Assembly (NCBI RefSeq): GCF_003335585.1 | Contig: NZ_QBFD01000004.1 | Span: forward strand, 44,928-108,927 | Length of the DNA: 64,000 nucleotides | Reading direction: 5' to 3' | Source of the DNA: Sulfitobacter sp. DFL-14 | GTDB lineage: Bacteria; Pseudomonadota; Alphaproteobacteria; Rhodobacterales; Rhodobacteraceae | Shown: in pieces, positions 17,030 to 26,050 of the stretch | Numbering within the stretch: position 1 is the stretch's first letter | Layout of the letters: each line of letters opens with the position of its first letter | Notes under the pieces: model-generated | The model's database searches: none | Seen by the model: only the letters and a program-made list of their open reading frames with translations | Told to the model about the DNA's origin: nothing | Program-made: the position numbers and the translations under genes

Positions 17030-18085
17030 ATGAAAACAATAAAGGGACCGGCGCTTTTTCTGGCGCAATTTGCAGGCGATGAAGCGCCGTTCAATTCATG
17101 GGATGCGATCACCAAATGGGCCGCCGATTGCGGCTACAAGGGGGTTCAGGTGCCAAGCTGGGATGCGCGGTTGATCGACCTGGAGCAGGCCGCGACATCA
17201 AAGGATTATTGCCAGGAGTGGGCCGGACAGGCCGAGGCCAATGGCGTGGAGGTGACCGAGCTTTCGACGCATCTGCAAGGGCAGCTGGTTGCGGTGCATC
17301 CTGCCTATGACGATGTCTTTGACGGCTTTGCCGCCGAAAGCGTGCGGGGCAACCCCAAGGCGCGGCAGGCCTGGGCGGTCGATCAACTGAAAAAGGCGCT
17401 GACGGCCTCGGCCCATCTGGGCATCGGGGCGCATGCGACATTTTCGGGCGCGCTGGCCTGGCCCTATGTCTATCCCTGGCCGCAGCGGCCCGTGGGGCTG
17501 GTTGAACAGGCCTTTGACGAATTGGCAAAACGCTGGACGCCGATCCTGGACCATGCGGAGGATTGCGGCGTTGATGTCTGCTATGAAATCCATCCGGGCG
17601 AGGACCTGCACGACGGGGTTTCCTTTGAGATGTTCCTGGAGCGCACCGGCAATCACCCAAGGGCCAACATGCTGTACGACCCGTCGCATTACGTGCTGCA
17701 ATGTCTGGATTACCTCGACAATATCGACATCTACCGCGACCGCATCCGCATGTTCCATGTCAAGGATGCGGAGTTCAATCCGACCGGGCGGCAGGGTGTC
17801 TATGGCGGTTATCAGTCCTGGGTCGACCGCGCGGGCCGTTTCCGCAGCCTGGGGGATGGCCAGGTGGATTTCGGTGCCGTGTTTTCCAAGATGGCGGCCA
17901 ATGACTTTGACGGCTGGGCCGTGGTGGAATGGGAATGTGCGCTCAAGCATCCCGAAGATGGTGCGCGCGAGGGGGCGCAATTCGTCAAGGATCATATCAT
18001 TCGCGTGACCGAACGCGCCTTTGACGATTTTGCGGATGGCGGTGCGGATGACACGCTGAACGCCAAGATGTTGGGGCTTTCGTGA
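17030..18085 (+). CDS. Sugar phosphate isomerase/epimerase (AP endonuclease 2-like TIM barrel)
   Basis: This TIM-barrel protein has 351 residues. The ATG at 17030 follows AGGGAGGA. An upstream in-frame GTG-type start at 17009 lies inside xylA and is rejected. Metal-binding acidic and His residues are visible in CYEIHPGEDLHDG, NMLYDPSHYVLQ, FHVKDAEF and VVEWECALKHPEDG. The pattern matches xylose-isomerase-like epimerases and 2-keto-myo-inositol dehydratase relatives. With a neighbouring Gfo/Idh/MocA dehydrogenase it probably acts on an oxidised sugar or inositol intermediate (inference from context). The substrate is not identifiable. Confidence 0.88.
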   Translation: MKTIKGPALFLAQFAGDEAPFNSWDAITKWAADCGYKGVQVPSWDARLIDLEQAATSKDYCQEWAGQAEANGVEVTELSTHLQGQLVAVHPAYDDVFDGFAAESVRGNPKARQAWAVDQLKKALTASAHLGIGAHATFSGALAWPYVYPWPQRPVGLVEQAFDELAKRWTPILDHAEDCGVDVCYEIHPGEDLHDGVSFEMFLERTGNHPRANMLYDPSHYVLQCLDYLDNIDIYRDRIRMFHVKDAEFNPTGRQGVYGGYQSWVDRAGRFRSLGDGQVDFGAVFSKMAANDFDGWAVVEWECALKHPEDGAREGAQFVKDHIIRVTERAFDDFADGGADDTLNAKMLGLS

Positions 18086-18348
18086 TGGCACGGATAACTG
18101 GTGAAGCAGAAGACGGCTCTGCGCAGGAGGCATATTACGTAAAGGGTCGTAAACCGGGGGCAGATGGTCGAACCAAAGGGTTTCGGTGTTTCCCAAGCTC
18201 GTCAAACAACGCGCGGGACAGTCATTCTTTCGAGACGGAAAATGAAGCAATCAGCTTCCTTCGGAAGAACCGCAGTTGGGGCATCAGGATGCGCCCGAGT
18301 GCGTCCATTATCTACAGCACTATTAAGATAGATGGAGTATCCCGATGA
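18085..18348 (+). CDS. Small protein of unknown function
   Basis: 87 residues starting MARITGEAEDGSAQEAYYV. It overlaps the stop of the preceding gene by one base and the start of the following dehydrogenase by four (ATGA), so it fits perfectly into the operon. It is basic, has no signal peptide or transmembrane segment, and carries FETENEAISFLRKN followed by WGIRMRPSASIIYSTIKIDG. Its codon use looks less GC-rich than that of its neighbours. I do not recognise a family. The overlaps favour a real gene, but a degenerate or newly inserted sequence cannot be excluded. Confidence 0.5.
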   Translation: MARITGEAEDGSAQEAYYVKGRKPGADGRTKGFRCFPSSSNNARDSHSFETENEAISFLRKNRSWGIRMRPSASIIYSTIKIDGVSR

Positions 18349-19478
18349 AACCTATCAGACTGGGCATGATCGGCGGCGGCAATGACGCATTCATCGGCGG
18401 GGTGCATCGCATCGCCTCGCGTATCGACGGGCGGTTTCAGCTGGTTGCGGGGGCGCTGTCCTCCACTGCGGAGAAATCCAGGGCTTCGGGTGCTGCACTC
18501 GGGCTGGCTGAGGACCGCTGTTATGGCGATTTCACCGAGATGGCGAAACGCGAGGCGCGGCTGAAGGATGGTGTGGAGGCGGTGGCGATTGTCACGCCGA
18601 ACCACGTTCATTACCCGGCGGCGCGCGAATTCCTGAAACGCGGCATTCACGTGATCTGTGACAAGCCGCTGACCTCGACCCTGGCAGATGCGAAAAAGCT
18701 GGTTGCGGCGGCGGATAAATCGGATGCGCTGTTTGTGCTGACGCATAATTACACCGGCTATCCGATGGTGCGGCAGGCCCGTGAGATGGTGCGGCAGGGC
18801 GACATTGGGAATCTACGCGTTGTGCAGGTTGAGTACCCGCAGGACTGGCTGACCGATGCGGTCGAAGCCGATGGCAGCAAGCAGGCGGAATGGCGCACCG
18901 ACCCGGAGCGTTCCGGCGCGGGGGGCTGTGTGGGCGATATCGGCACGCACGCCTATAATCTGGCGCGCTTTGTCACCGGGTTGCAGCTGGAAAGCCTTGC
19001 GGCGGACCTGAGCACCTTTGTCGAGGGGCGGCGGCTGGATGACAACGTGCATGTGATGTTGCGTTTCGAGGGCGGGGCCAGGGGCATGTTGTGGTCGTCG
19101 CAGGTGGCGCCGGGCAATGAGAACGGTCTGCGGCTGCGCGTTTATGGCGACAAGGGCGGGCTGGAATGGGCGCAGGAAGACCCGAACTACCTGTGGTTCA
19201 CGCCGCATGGCGAACCCAAGCGCCTGCTGACACGCAACGGGGCAGGGGGGCTGGATGCCAATATCAACGCCTCACGCATTCCGCCGGGACACCCCGAGGG
19301 CTATCTTGAGGGCTTTGCCAATATCTACAACGAGGCGGCGGATCTGATCGTTGCGGCGCGCGACGGCAAGACGCCGGATCACCTGTTGCCCACGGTGCGG
19401 GATGGGCTGGAGGGTGTTGCCTTTATCGATGCCTGTGTGCGGTCGTCGAAGCGTGATGCGGCGTGGGTCAGGCTATGA
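18345..19478 (+). CDS. Gfo/Idh/MocA family oxidoreductase
   Basis: A 377-residue NAD(P)-dependent dehydrogenase. The Rossmann motif GMIGGGNDAFIGGVH is at residues 7-21. The catalytic Lys-Pro pair sits in HVICDKPLTSTLADAKKL near residue 105. The C-terminal alpha/beta domain includes GGCVGDIGTHAYNLARFVTG. Members oxidise hydroxyl groups of sugars and cyclitols. It overlaps both neighbours by 4 bases and lies just before the transporter genes. Together with the epimerase it could oxidise and rearrange a sugar imported by the CUT2 system. Confidence 0.9.
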   Translation: MKPIRLGMIGGGNDAFIGGVHRIASRIDGRFQLVAGALSSTAEKSRASGAALGLAEDRCYGDFTEMAKREARLKDGVEAVAIVTPNHVHYPAAREFLKRGIHVICDKPLTSTLADAKKLVAAADKSDALFVLTHNYTGYPMVRQAREMVRQGDIGNLRVVQVEYPQDWLTDAVEADGSKQAEWRTDPERSGAGGCVGDIGTHAYNLARFVTGLQLESLAADLSTFVEGRRLDDNVHVMLRFEGGARGMLWSSQVAPGNENGLRLRVYGDKGGLEWAQEDPNYLWFTPHGEPKRLLTRNGAGGLDANINASRIPPGHPEGYLEGFANIYNEAADLIVAARDGKTPDHLLPTVRDGLEGVAFIDACVRSSKRDAAWVRL

Positions 19479-20983
19479 GCGAAACCCGTGCTCTCACGCT
19501 GGTTGATGTCTGCCGGAGTTTCGGGCCGGTGCAGGTATTGCATGACATCAGCCTGACGCTGCGGCCCGGAGAGGTGCATGCCCTGATCGGAGAGAACGGG
19601 GCGGGCAAATCGACGGCGATGAAGATCATGTCGGGCTATCTGGAGCCGACGAAGGGGCAAGTGAAGCTGGACGATGCGCCGGTGCGCTTTGCCTCTTCGC
19701 AGGAGGCCGAGGCGCAGGGGGTTGTGCTGATCCATCAGGAGTTCAACCTGGCGGATCAGCTGAGCGTGGAGCAGAACATCTTTCTGGGTCACGAGAAACG
19801 GCGCGGGCTGTTCCTGGACAAGGGGTGGATGCAGGCGGAGACGCGCAGGCTGCTGGACCGGCTGAACTGCAAGGTGTCGCCCACCGCGCGGGTCCGCGAC
19901 ATTTCCAATGCGGACAAGCAGATGGTCGAGATCGCCAAGGCGCTGTCGCGGCGCGCGCAGGTGTTGATCATGGATGAACCCACCGCCGTGCTGACAGAGC
20001 GCGAGGCGGAGGTGCTGTTCGAGCAGGTGGAGCGGCTGAAGGCCGAGGGGGTGGCGATCCTGTTCACTTCGCACAAGCTGGATGAGGTGAAGCGGATTTC
20101 CGACCGGATCACGGTGCTGCGCGACGGGCATGTGGTGGCGCAGGGCATGACGAGCGAGTTCAACGAGGACCAGATGGCCGAGGCGATGGTGGGGCGCGAT
20201 GTGTCGTCGCTCTATCCGGTGCGCTCTGTCGCGGTGGGCGATGAGCCGGCGCTGGAGGTCACGGGGCTGAATGTGCCGGGCTACGCCCGTGACATCAGCT
20301 TTACCCTGCGCAAGGGCGAGATACTGGGGATTTCCGGGCTGATCGGTTCGGGCCGTACCGAGGCGATGGAGGGGCTGACGGGGCTGCGCACTGCGCAGGG
20401 CGATGTGCGCATCAATGGCAAGCCCGTCACCCTGCGGTCGCCGCAACAGGCGCAGGCGGCGGGGCTGTGCTACCTGACCGAGGACCGCAAGGGCCGGGGG
20501 TTGCTGCTGCAAAAAGGGATGCGCGAGAACCTGACCCTGCAGGCGCTGCCGGAGTTCACCAACTGGCTGATAGATCACAAGGCGGAAGACGCGGCGCTGA
20601 CCAGGGCGATTGCCGATTTCGACATCCGCTGCCCGACCCGCGAGGTGCTGGTGGGCAACCTGTCGGGGGGCAACCAGCAAAAGCTGCTGATCGCGAAGAT
20701 CATGCTGACCGAGCCGGATATCGTCATCATCGACGAGCCGACGCGGGGCATCGACATCGGCACCAAGCAACAGATTTACGAATTCATCCATGCGCTGTCG
20801 GCGGCGGGCAAATCCATCATCGTGGTCAGTTCCGAGATGCAGGAGGTCATTGGCCTTGCGGATCGGGTGCTGGTCATGCGGCTGGGCACCATCGCGGGCG
20901 AAGTCAGCGGAGATGACATGACAGAAGACAAGATCGTGCGGCTGGCCATGGGCCTGGGCGCGACAAGGCAAGAGGCAATTTGA
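19475..20983 (+). CDS. Sugar ABC transporter ATP-binding protein (RbsA/XylG-like, two ABC domains)
   Basis: About 502 residues with two tandem ATPase domains, as in RbsA, XylG and MglA. Domain 1 has Walker A GENGAGKST near residue 40 and MDEPTAVLTEREAEVL. Domain 2 has the usual degenerate Walker A GLIGSGRTE, signature LSGGNQQK and IIDEPTRGIDIGTK. The ATG at 19475 overlaps the dehydrogenase stop (ATGA), and the stop overlaps the permease start. It energises sugar import with the permease and binding protein that follow. The specific sugar cannot be determined. Confidence 0.94.
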   Translation: MSETRALTLVDVCRSFGPVQVLHDISLTLRPGEVHALIGENGAGKSTAMKIMSGYLEPTKGQVKLDDAPVRFASSQEAEAQGVVLIHQEFNLADQLSVEQNIFLGHEKRRGLFLDKGWMQAETRRLLDRLNCKVSPTARVRDISNADKQMVEIAKALSRRAQVLIMDEPTAVLTEREAEVLFEQVERLKAEGVAILFTSHKLDEVKRISDRITVLRDGHVVAQGMTSEFNEDQMAEAMVGRDVSSLYPVRSVAVGDEPALEVTGLNVPGYARDISFTLRKGEILGISGLIGSGRTEAMEGLTGLRTAQGDVRINGKPVTLRSPQQAQAAGLCYLTEDRKGRGLLLQKGMRENLTLQALPEFTNWLIDHKAEDAALTRAIADFDIRCPTREVLVGNLSGGNQQKLLIAKIMLTEPDIVIIDEPTRGIDIGTKQQIYEFIHALSAAGKSIIVVSSEMQEVIGLADRVLVMRLGTIAGEVSGDDMTEDKIVRLAMGLGATRQEAI

Positions 20984-21981
20984 TGACAGCCACCGAAACA
21001 CAGCCCTCACGGGCAACCAGAGGCGTGAACCTGAAAGTGCTGGGTCCGATCCTGGCACTGGTCGTGCTGGTGATCGTCGGCGCGGCGCTGAACGGGAATT
21101 TCCTGAGCGCGGCCAATATCACCAACGTCCTGTCGCGGTCCGCCTTTATCGGGATCATCGCGGTGGGCATGACATTTGTCATCACGGCCGGCGGGCTGGA
21201 CCTGTCGGTTGGCTCCATGGCGGCCTTCATTGCCGGGCTGATGATCCTGGTGATGAACGCCATGCTGCCGGTGATGGGGCCGGGGTGGCCGCTGGTCTTT
21301 GTCGGCATGCTGACGGCGATGGTGGCGGGCACGCTTGCCGGTTTCGTCAATGGTTTCCTGATCACGACGATGCGGATCGAGGCGTTTATCGTGACGCTGG
21401 GCACCATGGGCATCTACCGCAGCCTGGTCACCTGGCTGGCCGATGGCGGCACGCTCTCGCTGGATTTCGGGATGCGGTCGGTGATCCGGCCGATCTATTT
21501 CGACGGTATCCTGGGGATCAGCTGGCCGATCATCGTCTTTGCGCTGGTGGCCATCAGTGGCGAGCTGGTGATGCGGCGCGCGGCCTTTGGCCGGCACGCG
21601 GCTGCTGTGGGGTCCAATGATCAGGTGGCGCGCTATTCTTCGGTGAATGTGAACCGCGTGCGGATGCTGACTTACGTCTTTCTGGGCATCCTCGTGGGGG
21701 TGGCGACGATCATGTATGTGCCGCGCCTTGGCTCGGCCTCGCCCAGCACCGGGGTGCTTTGGGAGCTGGAGGCCATTGCGGCGGTGATCATCGGGGGGAC
21801 CATGCTCAAGGGCGGTTTTGGCCGGGTCTGGGGCACGGTGATCGGCGTGCTGATCCTGTCCCTGATCGACAATATTCTGAATCTGACGGATGGCGTATCG
21901 CCCTATCTGAACGGGGCAATACAGGGTGTGATCATCATCCTGGCCGTCATCCTGCAGCGCGACAAGAAAGCGGAGAGCTGA
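20983..21981 (+). CDS. Sugar ABC transporter permease (RbsC-like)
   Basis: 332 residues, eight to ten hydrophobic segments, with GLDLSVGSMAAFIAGLM and ERNAAFG-type loop equivalent RRAAFGRHAAAVGSN, typical of the BPD_transp_2 family that serves CUT2 transporters. The ATG at 20983 overlaps the ATPase stop by one base (TGATG). It forms the homodimeric channel in the inner membrane. It is followed 42 bases later by the binding protein. Confidence 0.94.
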   Translation: MTATETQPSRATRGVNLKVLGPILALVVLVIVGAALNGNFLSAANITNVLSRSAFIGIIAVGMTFVITAGGLDLSVGSMAAFIAGLMILVMNAMLPVMGPGWPLVFVGMLTAMVAGTLAGFVNGFLITTMRIEAFIVTLGTMGIYRSLVTWLADGGTLSLDFGMRSVIRPIYFDGILGISWPIIVFALVAISGELVMRRAAFGRHAAAVGSNDQVARYSSVNVNRVRMLTYVFLGILVGVATIMYVPRLGSASPSTGVLWELEAIAAVIIGGTMLKGGFGRVWGTVIGVLILSLIDNILNLTDGVSPYLNGAIQGVIIILAVILQRDKKAES

Positions 21982-22023
21982 GGAGGCGCTCCGGAATACC
22001 ATGGTAAACAGAGGAGAAAAGCC

Positions 22024-22968
22024 ATGAAATTTACGACAATCACGGCGGCCGCGCTGGCTGCGACACTGGCACTGCCCGTACAGGCCCAGGATACGAAAGT
22101 GATCGGGGTGTCCATTCCGGCGGCGACGCACGGCTGGGCGGGCGGCATGAACTTTCATGCGCAGCAGGCGGTCAACCGGCTGGAGGAAGTCTATCCGCAA
22201 CTGGATTTCGTGCTGGCAACGGCATCGGACCCGGCCAAGCAGGTCAACGACATCGAAGACATGCTGGCCACCCGCAACATCAGCGCGCTGGTGGTGCTGC
22301 CGTTCGAATCCGAGCCGCTGACAAGCCCGGTCAAGGCGGTCGCGGACAGCGGCGCCTGGGTGACGGTGGTTGACCGTGGCCTTGCCATTCCCGGCATCGA
22401 GGACCTCTATGTCGCGGGTGACAACCCCGGCTTTGGCAAGGTATCGGGTGAATATATGGCCTCGGCCATGCCGGATGGCGGCGACATCGTCGTGTTCCGG
22501 GGCATCCCCACCACCATCGACAATGAGCGTGTCGAAGGGTTCCAGGGTGCAATCGAAGGGTCGGGCATCAACATCCTGGCGATGGAGCATGGCAACTGGA
22601 ACCGCGACGACAGCTTTACCGTGATGCAGGATTTCCTGTCGAAATACGACAAGATCGACGCGGTCTGGGCCTCGGATGACGATATGGCCATCGGGGTGCT
22701 GGCGGCCATCGAACAATCCGGCCGCGACGACATCAAGTTCGTGCTGGGTGGTGCCGGCATGAAGGAAATGGTGGCCAAGGTGCGCGATGGCGATCCGATG
22801 ATCCCGGCCGATGTGACCTATCCGCCGTCGATGATTGCCACGGCGATCGAGCTGACCGCTGTCGGCATGACCTCGACCGCGCCGGTTTCGGGAACCTTCA
22901 CCATCGGGTCGGTTCTGATCACCAAGGACAACGCTGCTGATTTCTACTACGAAGACAGCCCGTTCTGA
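22024..22968 (+). CDS. Sugar ABC transporter substrate-binding protein (RbsB-like)
   Basis: The protein has 314 residues. The signal peptide MKFTTITAAALAATLALPVQA is followed by QDTKVIGVSIPAATHGWAGG, a type I periplasmic-binding fold of the Peripla_BP_4 family. Ligand-contact style segments include VDRGLAIPG and WASDDDMAIGVLAAI. It captures a sugar in the periplasm for the CUT2 transporter. It is the last gene of the operon and is followed 10 bases later by a strong hairpin terminator. High expression of the last gene is common for such proteins, but no internal promoter was seen. Confidence 0.93.
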   Translation: MKFTTITAAALAATLALPVQAQDTKVIGVSIPAATHGWAGGMNFHAQQAVNRLEEVYPQLDFVLATASDPAKQVNDIEDMLATRNISALVVLPFESEPLTSPVKAVADSGAWVTVVDRGLAIPGIEDLYVAGDNPGFGKVSGEYMASAMPDGGDIVVFRGIPTTIDNERVEGFQGAIEGSGINILAMEHGNWNRDDSFTVMQDFLSKYDKIDAVWASDDDMAIGVLAAIEQSGRDDIKFVLGGAGMKEMVAKVRDGDPMIPADVTYPPSMIATAIELTAVGMTSTAPVSGTFTIGSVLITKDNAADFYYEDSPF

Positions 22969-22978
22969 GACAAGCTGC

Positions 22979-23019
22979 TGGTCGAAGGGCTTTGGTGCCT
23001 TTCGACCACATCCATTTTT
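22979..23019 (+). terminator. Rho-independent terminator of the sugar operon
   Basis: An 11-bp stem TGGTCGAAGGG (22979-22989) pairs with CCTTTCGACCA (22998-23008, one G-U pair) around an 8-base loop. A short T run (TTTTT) follows within about 10 bases. It lies just after the binding-protein stop. Confidence 0.75.
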
Positions 23020-23196
23020 GTGACCCGGGCACAGGCAAGATGAGCTTTGGGTCAGGTTGCAGGCCCGGCGCCTTCGGCTGGTTCCGGGCTTTGGCGTGGT
23101 CGATCGAGGGCAGTTTTGTCCGCTTTCAAACCCGCTGCATCCCTATACCCGGGAACTTGTCGCGGCGGCGCAGGATTGATGGGTCCAGAGCCTAAA

Positions 23197-23292
23197 GCGC
23201 CCCGCCTTAAACTTGAATCGCCGATACCCTGCCGCGCTTCGCGCTCTCGGGACATCGGCGATACGGAGTGTTTCAGGTTAAAGGCGGGACGC
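23197..23292. repeat. Large interrupted palindrome in a gene-free spacer
   Basis: In the 354-base gap between the sugar operon terminator and a convergent AraC gene, the outer arms at 23201-23217 and 23272-23288 match at 15 of 17 positions when inverted. The inner arms TCGCCGAT (23218-23225) and ATCGGCGA (23254-23261) are perfect, and a GCGC-TTC-GCGC core lies between. The outer arms extend by GCG/CGC after one mismatch. The whole can fold into a long stem. It resembles dispersed intergenic palindromes (REP-like) or a bidirectional terminator. I see nothing else in 23020-23196. Confidence 0.6.
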
Positions 23293-23322
23293 TGTAGATC
23301 ACCGGGCAGACCAGAAGCCTGT

Positions 23323-24357
23323 CTATCGGCGCTGGTGCCTGTGCGCGGAAGGTGCGGTTCCGGTCCATTTGTGCCAGGCGCGCCAGAAGGCGGTTGCATC
23401 GGCGTAGCCCAGGGCGTCTGCCACCTGCGCGACCTTTGCCTGCGGTTGTGACAGCAGCATCTGCGCCCGTTCGCGGCGCGTGGTCTCCAGCAGGGTGCGG
23501 AAACTTGTGCCTGCTTCTTTCAGGTGCCGTTGCAAACTGCGGGGCGTGGTCGACAATGCGCGGGCGGCGTGATCCACCGTGACGGGGGAAATGCCAAGGC
23601 TTGCGTGGATCACGGCGGTCACCGATTCACTGATGTTCTGCACCGGTGCGACCGCGCCGATGATCTCTTGCACATGGCGTTCCAGGGCTGCCAGCAAGGC
23701 CTGGTCTTCGGTGCGGACGTTGGTCAGGCATGCGCCCCTGTCGACGATGAAACGGTTGAACGGTTGGGAAAACCGTACCGGGCAGCGAAAGAAGCGTTCC
23801 AGCGGGCGCGGATCAGCGGGGCTGCCGTGTTCGAAATGAACCTCCTGCGGCGCCCATCTGGATTTGAAGTTGTCGCGCACGACCTGCACCAGCGACACCA
23901 GCGAACATTCTGCATCCTGTCGCCGGGGCCAGATGTTCGAATCTCTCAGCCGGTAGGTAAAGACCCAGGCGTCGCCTTGCTGGATCCATTGGGTCTCGGC
24001 GCCGTCCTGCAGGGCATTGGCGTAACTCGCAAATCGGGTGATGCCGGTTTCGATGTTTTCCGACAGGGACAGGACGATGCCGACCGGCCCCATGTCGCTG
24101 GCCGTCAGCTGCGCGCCGATGCGCGCGCCGATATTGTCGTTCTTTGTCTCAAGTGCGGCAGCTTCCAGAAATTCCACGAATTGCGGCAGGGGAATAGCGC
24201 CGTAAGGGTCGTTCAGCTGCGCAAGGGTGATGCCGGTCCGGTTCAGCAGGGGCTGGGCCTTGGTGCCCGTGGCCTCGAACCGGGAGACCAGCGCCGTCAG
24301 GAAAGAGGCGCGGACCGAGGAGAAACGCGCAGTCGGTGGAAGGGTTTCACGTTTCAT
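23323..24357 (-). CDS. AraC family transcriptional regulator
   Basis: 344 residues. The N-terminal two-thirds resemble the Arabinose_bd-type domain of OruR/ArgR-like AraC regulators (QPLLNRTGITLAQLNDPYGAIPLPQF). The C-terminal HTH_18 domain has ITPV-like helix RALSTTPRSLQRHLKEAGTSF and the second helix VAQVADALGYADATAFWRAWHKWTG. It is transcribed away from the aminotransferase gene across a 171-base spacer, so it probably activates that aminotransferase-TctCBA-dehydrogenase operon in response to the amine it degrades (inference). Confidence 0.92.
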   Translation of the reverse strand: MKRETLPPTARFSSVRASFLTALVSRFEATGTKAQPLLNRTGITLAQLNDPYGAIPLPQFVEFLEAAALETKNDNIGARIGAQLTASDMGPVGIVLSLSENIETGITRFASYANALQDGAETQWIQQGDAWVFTYRLRDSNIWPRRQDAECSLVSLVQVVRDNFKSRWAPQEVHFEHGSPADPRPLERFFRCPVRFSQPFNRFIVDRGACLTNVRTEDQALLAALERHVQEIIGAVAPVQNISESVTAVIHASLGISPVTVDHAARALSTTPRSLQRHLKEAGTSFRTLLETTRRERAQMLLSQPQAKVAQVADALGYADATAFWRAWHKWTGTAPSAHRHQRR

Positions 24358-24528
24358 CGGGCCAGTCTTTCAGGTTTGGCGCATATTATCAGATTGCTGG
24401 CGTTTAACGCAATGGATCGTCGCATCCCATGCCGCCAGTCTGGTTCTCGACCCCGAAGAGCGGGAGCCAACAGACCGAAGCGGCCACACAGGCGTGGCGC
24501 CTGGGTGCACAGACTGGGAGAAGGCGCG

Positions 24529-25896
24529 ATGCGCGACAACGAGAACTTCCTGCGCGAGCAGAACACACGGCATCAGTTTCATCCGATGACCCATCCGATC
24601 ATGAGCGCAGAGCATCCGCCGCAGATCATCACCCATGGCGATGGCTGCTATGTCACGGATATCGACGGCATGCGTCTGGTCGATGGTCTGGGCGGGTTGT
24701 GGAACGTGAATGTCGGGCATAACCGGGCGGAGGTAAAAGCCGCCATCACCGAACAGATGGACAAGATCAGCTATTATTCCTCCTTTGCAGGCACCGCCAC
24801 GCCGCCATCGATCGAGCTGTCGGCAAAGGTCTGCGAGATGGCGGCGGCGGAAGATGTCTCCAAGGTGATGTTTTCCGCCAACGGGTCGGATGCGGTGGAG
24901 ACCGCGCTGAAGCTTGCCCGCCAGTATTGGCAGCTTGAGGGGCAACCTCAGCGGACCAAGTTCTTGTCCTTGAAACAGGGGTATCACGGCGTGCATTTCG
25001 GCGGGATGTCGGTGAACGGCAATTCCTATTACCGCAGTGCCTATGAGCCGCTGCTGGCGGGCTGCTTTCACATCGACAGCCCCTGGACCTATCGCAATCC
25101 CTATTCCGAAGATCCCGAAACGCTGTGCGCGGCAATCATCACCCAGATTGAGCGCACGATCATGTTTCAGGGCGCGCATACCATTGCTGCCTTTATCGCG
25201 GAACCGGTGCAGGGGGCAGGGGGCGTCATCGTGCCGCCCGCGTCATTCTGGCCTGCGCTGCGTGCGCTCTGCGACAAATACGAGATCCTGTTGATTTCCG
25301 ACGAGGTTGTCACCGGCTTTGGCCGTTCCGGTTCGATGTTCGGGGCGCGGGGCTGGGGCGTGAAGCCCGATATCATGTGCCTGGCCAAGGGGATCTCCTC
25401 CGGCTACGTGCCTTTGGGTGCGACGACCCTCAACAAGCGGGTGGCGGATGCCTGGTACAAGGAGTTCAGCCCGGAAGGCATGATCATGCACGGGTTCACC
25501 TCTTCCGGTCATCCGGTTGCCTGTGCCGCCGCGCTGGCCTGTCTGGACATTGTCGAGAAAGAGGATCTGCCGGGCAATGCGGCCCGCATGGGCAAGCGGC
25601 TGATCGAGGGTCTGCGGCCGCTGGCAGAGACATCTTCAATCGTTGGTGAAGTGCGCGGCAAGGGCCTGATGGTGGGGCTTGATTTCGTATCCGACAAGGA
25701 GGCGCGCACGCCGATGGACCCCGGTACCGGGGTGGTCGAACGCATCGCGACATTCGCGCGCGAAGAGGGCGCGATGGTTCGCCCTGCGGGCAATGTCATC
25801 ATCCTGTCGCCGCCGCTGGTCATCGAAGAGGCGGAGATCGACATCATCATCGAGGCGCTGACAAAGGCCTGCGCCCGCTTTGAGGCAGAGAAATGA
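24529..25896 (+). CDS. Class III aminotransferase (omega-amino acid:pyruvate type)
   Basis: This fold-type I PLP enzyme has 455 residues from the ATG at 24529 (MRDNENFLREQN), which follows GGGAGAAGG. A much longer frame to 23524 runs antisense through the AraC gene and is rejected. Seen motifs are FSANGSDAVETALKLARQYW, the cofactor region LLISDEVVTGFGRSG and the Schiff-base Lys in CLAKGISSGYVPLGA. It transfers an amino group from an omega-amino acid or amine to pyruvate or a similar acceptor, giving an aldehyde. The aldehyde dehydrogenase at the end of the operon could then oxidise the product, so the pair forms an amine-to-acid route. Confidence 0.92.
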   Translation: MRDNENFLREQNTRHQFHPMTHPIMSAEHPPQIITHGDGCYVTDIDGMRLVDGLGGLWNVNVGHNRAEVKAAITEQMDKISYYSSFAGTATPPSIELSAKVCEMAAAEDVSKVMFSANGSDAVETALKLARQYWQLEGQPQRTKFLSLKQGYHGVHFGGMSVNGNSYYRSAYEPLLAGCFHIDSPWTYRNPYSEDPETLCAAIITQIERTIMFQGAHTIAAFIAEPVQGAGGVIVPPASFWPALRALCDKYEILLISDEVVTGFGRSGSMFGARGWGVKPDIMCLAKGISSGYVPLGATTLNKRVADAWYKEFSPEGMIMHGFTSSGHPVACAAALACLDIVEKEDLPGNAARMGKRLIEGLRPLAETSSIVGEVRGKGLMVGLDFVSDKEARTPMDPGTGVVERIATFAREEGAMVRPAGNVIILSPPLVIEEAEIDIIIEALTKACARFEAEK

Positions 25897-25929
25897 CCGC
25901 GATGCCCCGGCCATCCTGACCAGGCTACT

Positions 25930-25970
25930 CCCCGATCCCGGCCCGTGTTCCTATCGGGTCGGGAACGGGG
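25930..25970. repeat. Inverted repeat between aminotransferase and tctC
   Basis: CCCCGATCCCGGCCCG (25930-25945) pairs with CGGGTCGGGAACGGGG (25955-25970) at 14 of 16 positions around a 9-base loop. There is no T run, so it is more likely an mRNA-processing or attenuating hairpin than a full terminator. It could separate expression of the enzyme from that of the transporter. Confidence 0.5.
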
Positions 25971-26050
25971 GTGAGGCAAGAAACCGAAGTCGAGGACCAG
26001 GAAGAAAAACTCCCAGGATCGGGAGAAACAAACAACAGGGAAACCAGAAC

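Noticed and set aside
19379..21058. Minus-strand open frame of 559 codons
   Set aside because: It is a shadow of the sugar ABC ATPase gene. The translation is His/Gln/Arg-rich with no domain.
21007..22716. Minus-strand open frame of 569 codons
   Set aside because: It lies antisense to the permease and binding-protein genes and has a low-complexity His/Asp/Arg composition.
23524..24528. N-terminal extension of the aminotransferase frame
   Set aside because: It runs antisense through the AraC regulator gene. The conserved aminotransferase start is at 24529 with a good ribosome binding site.
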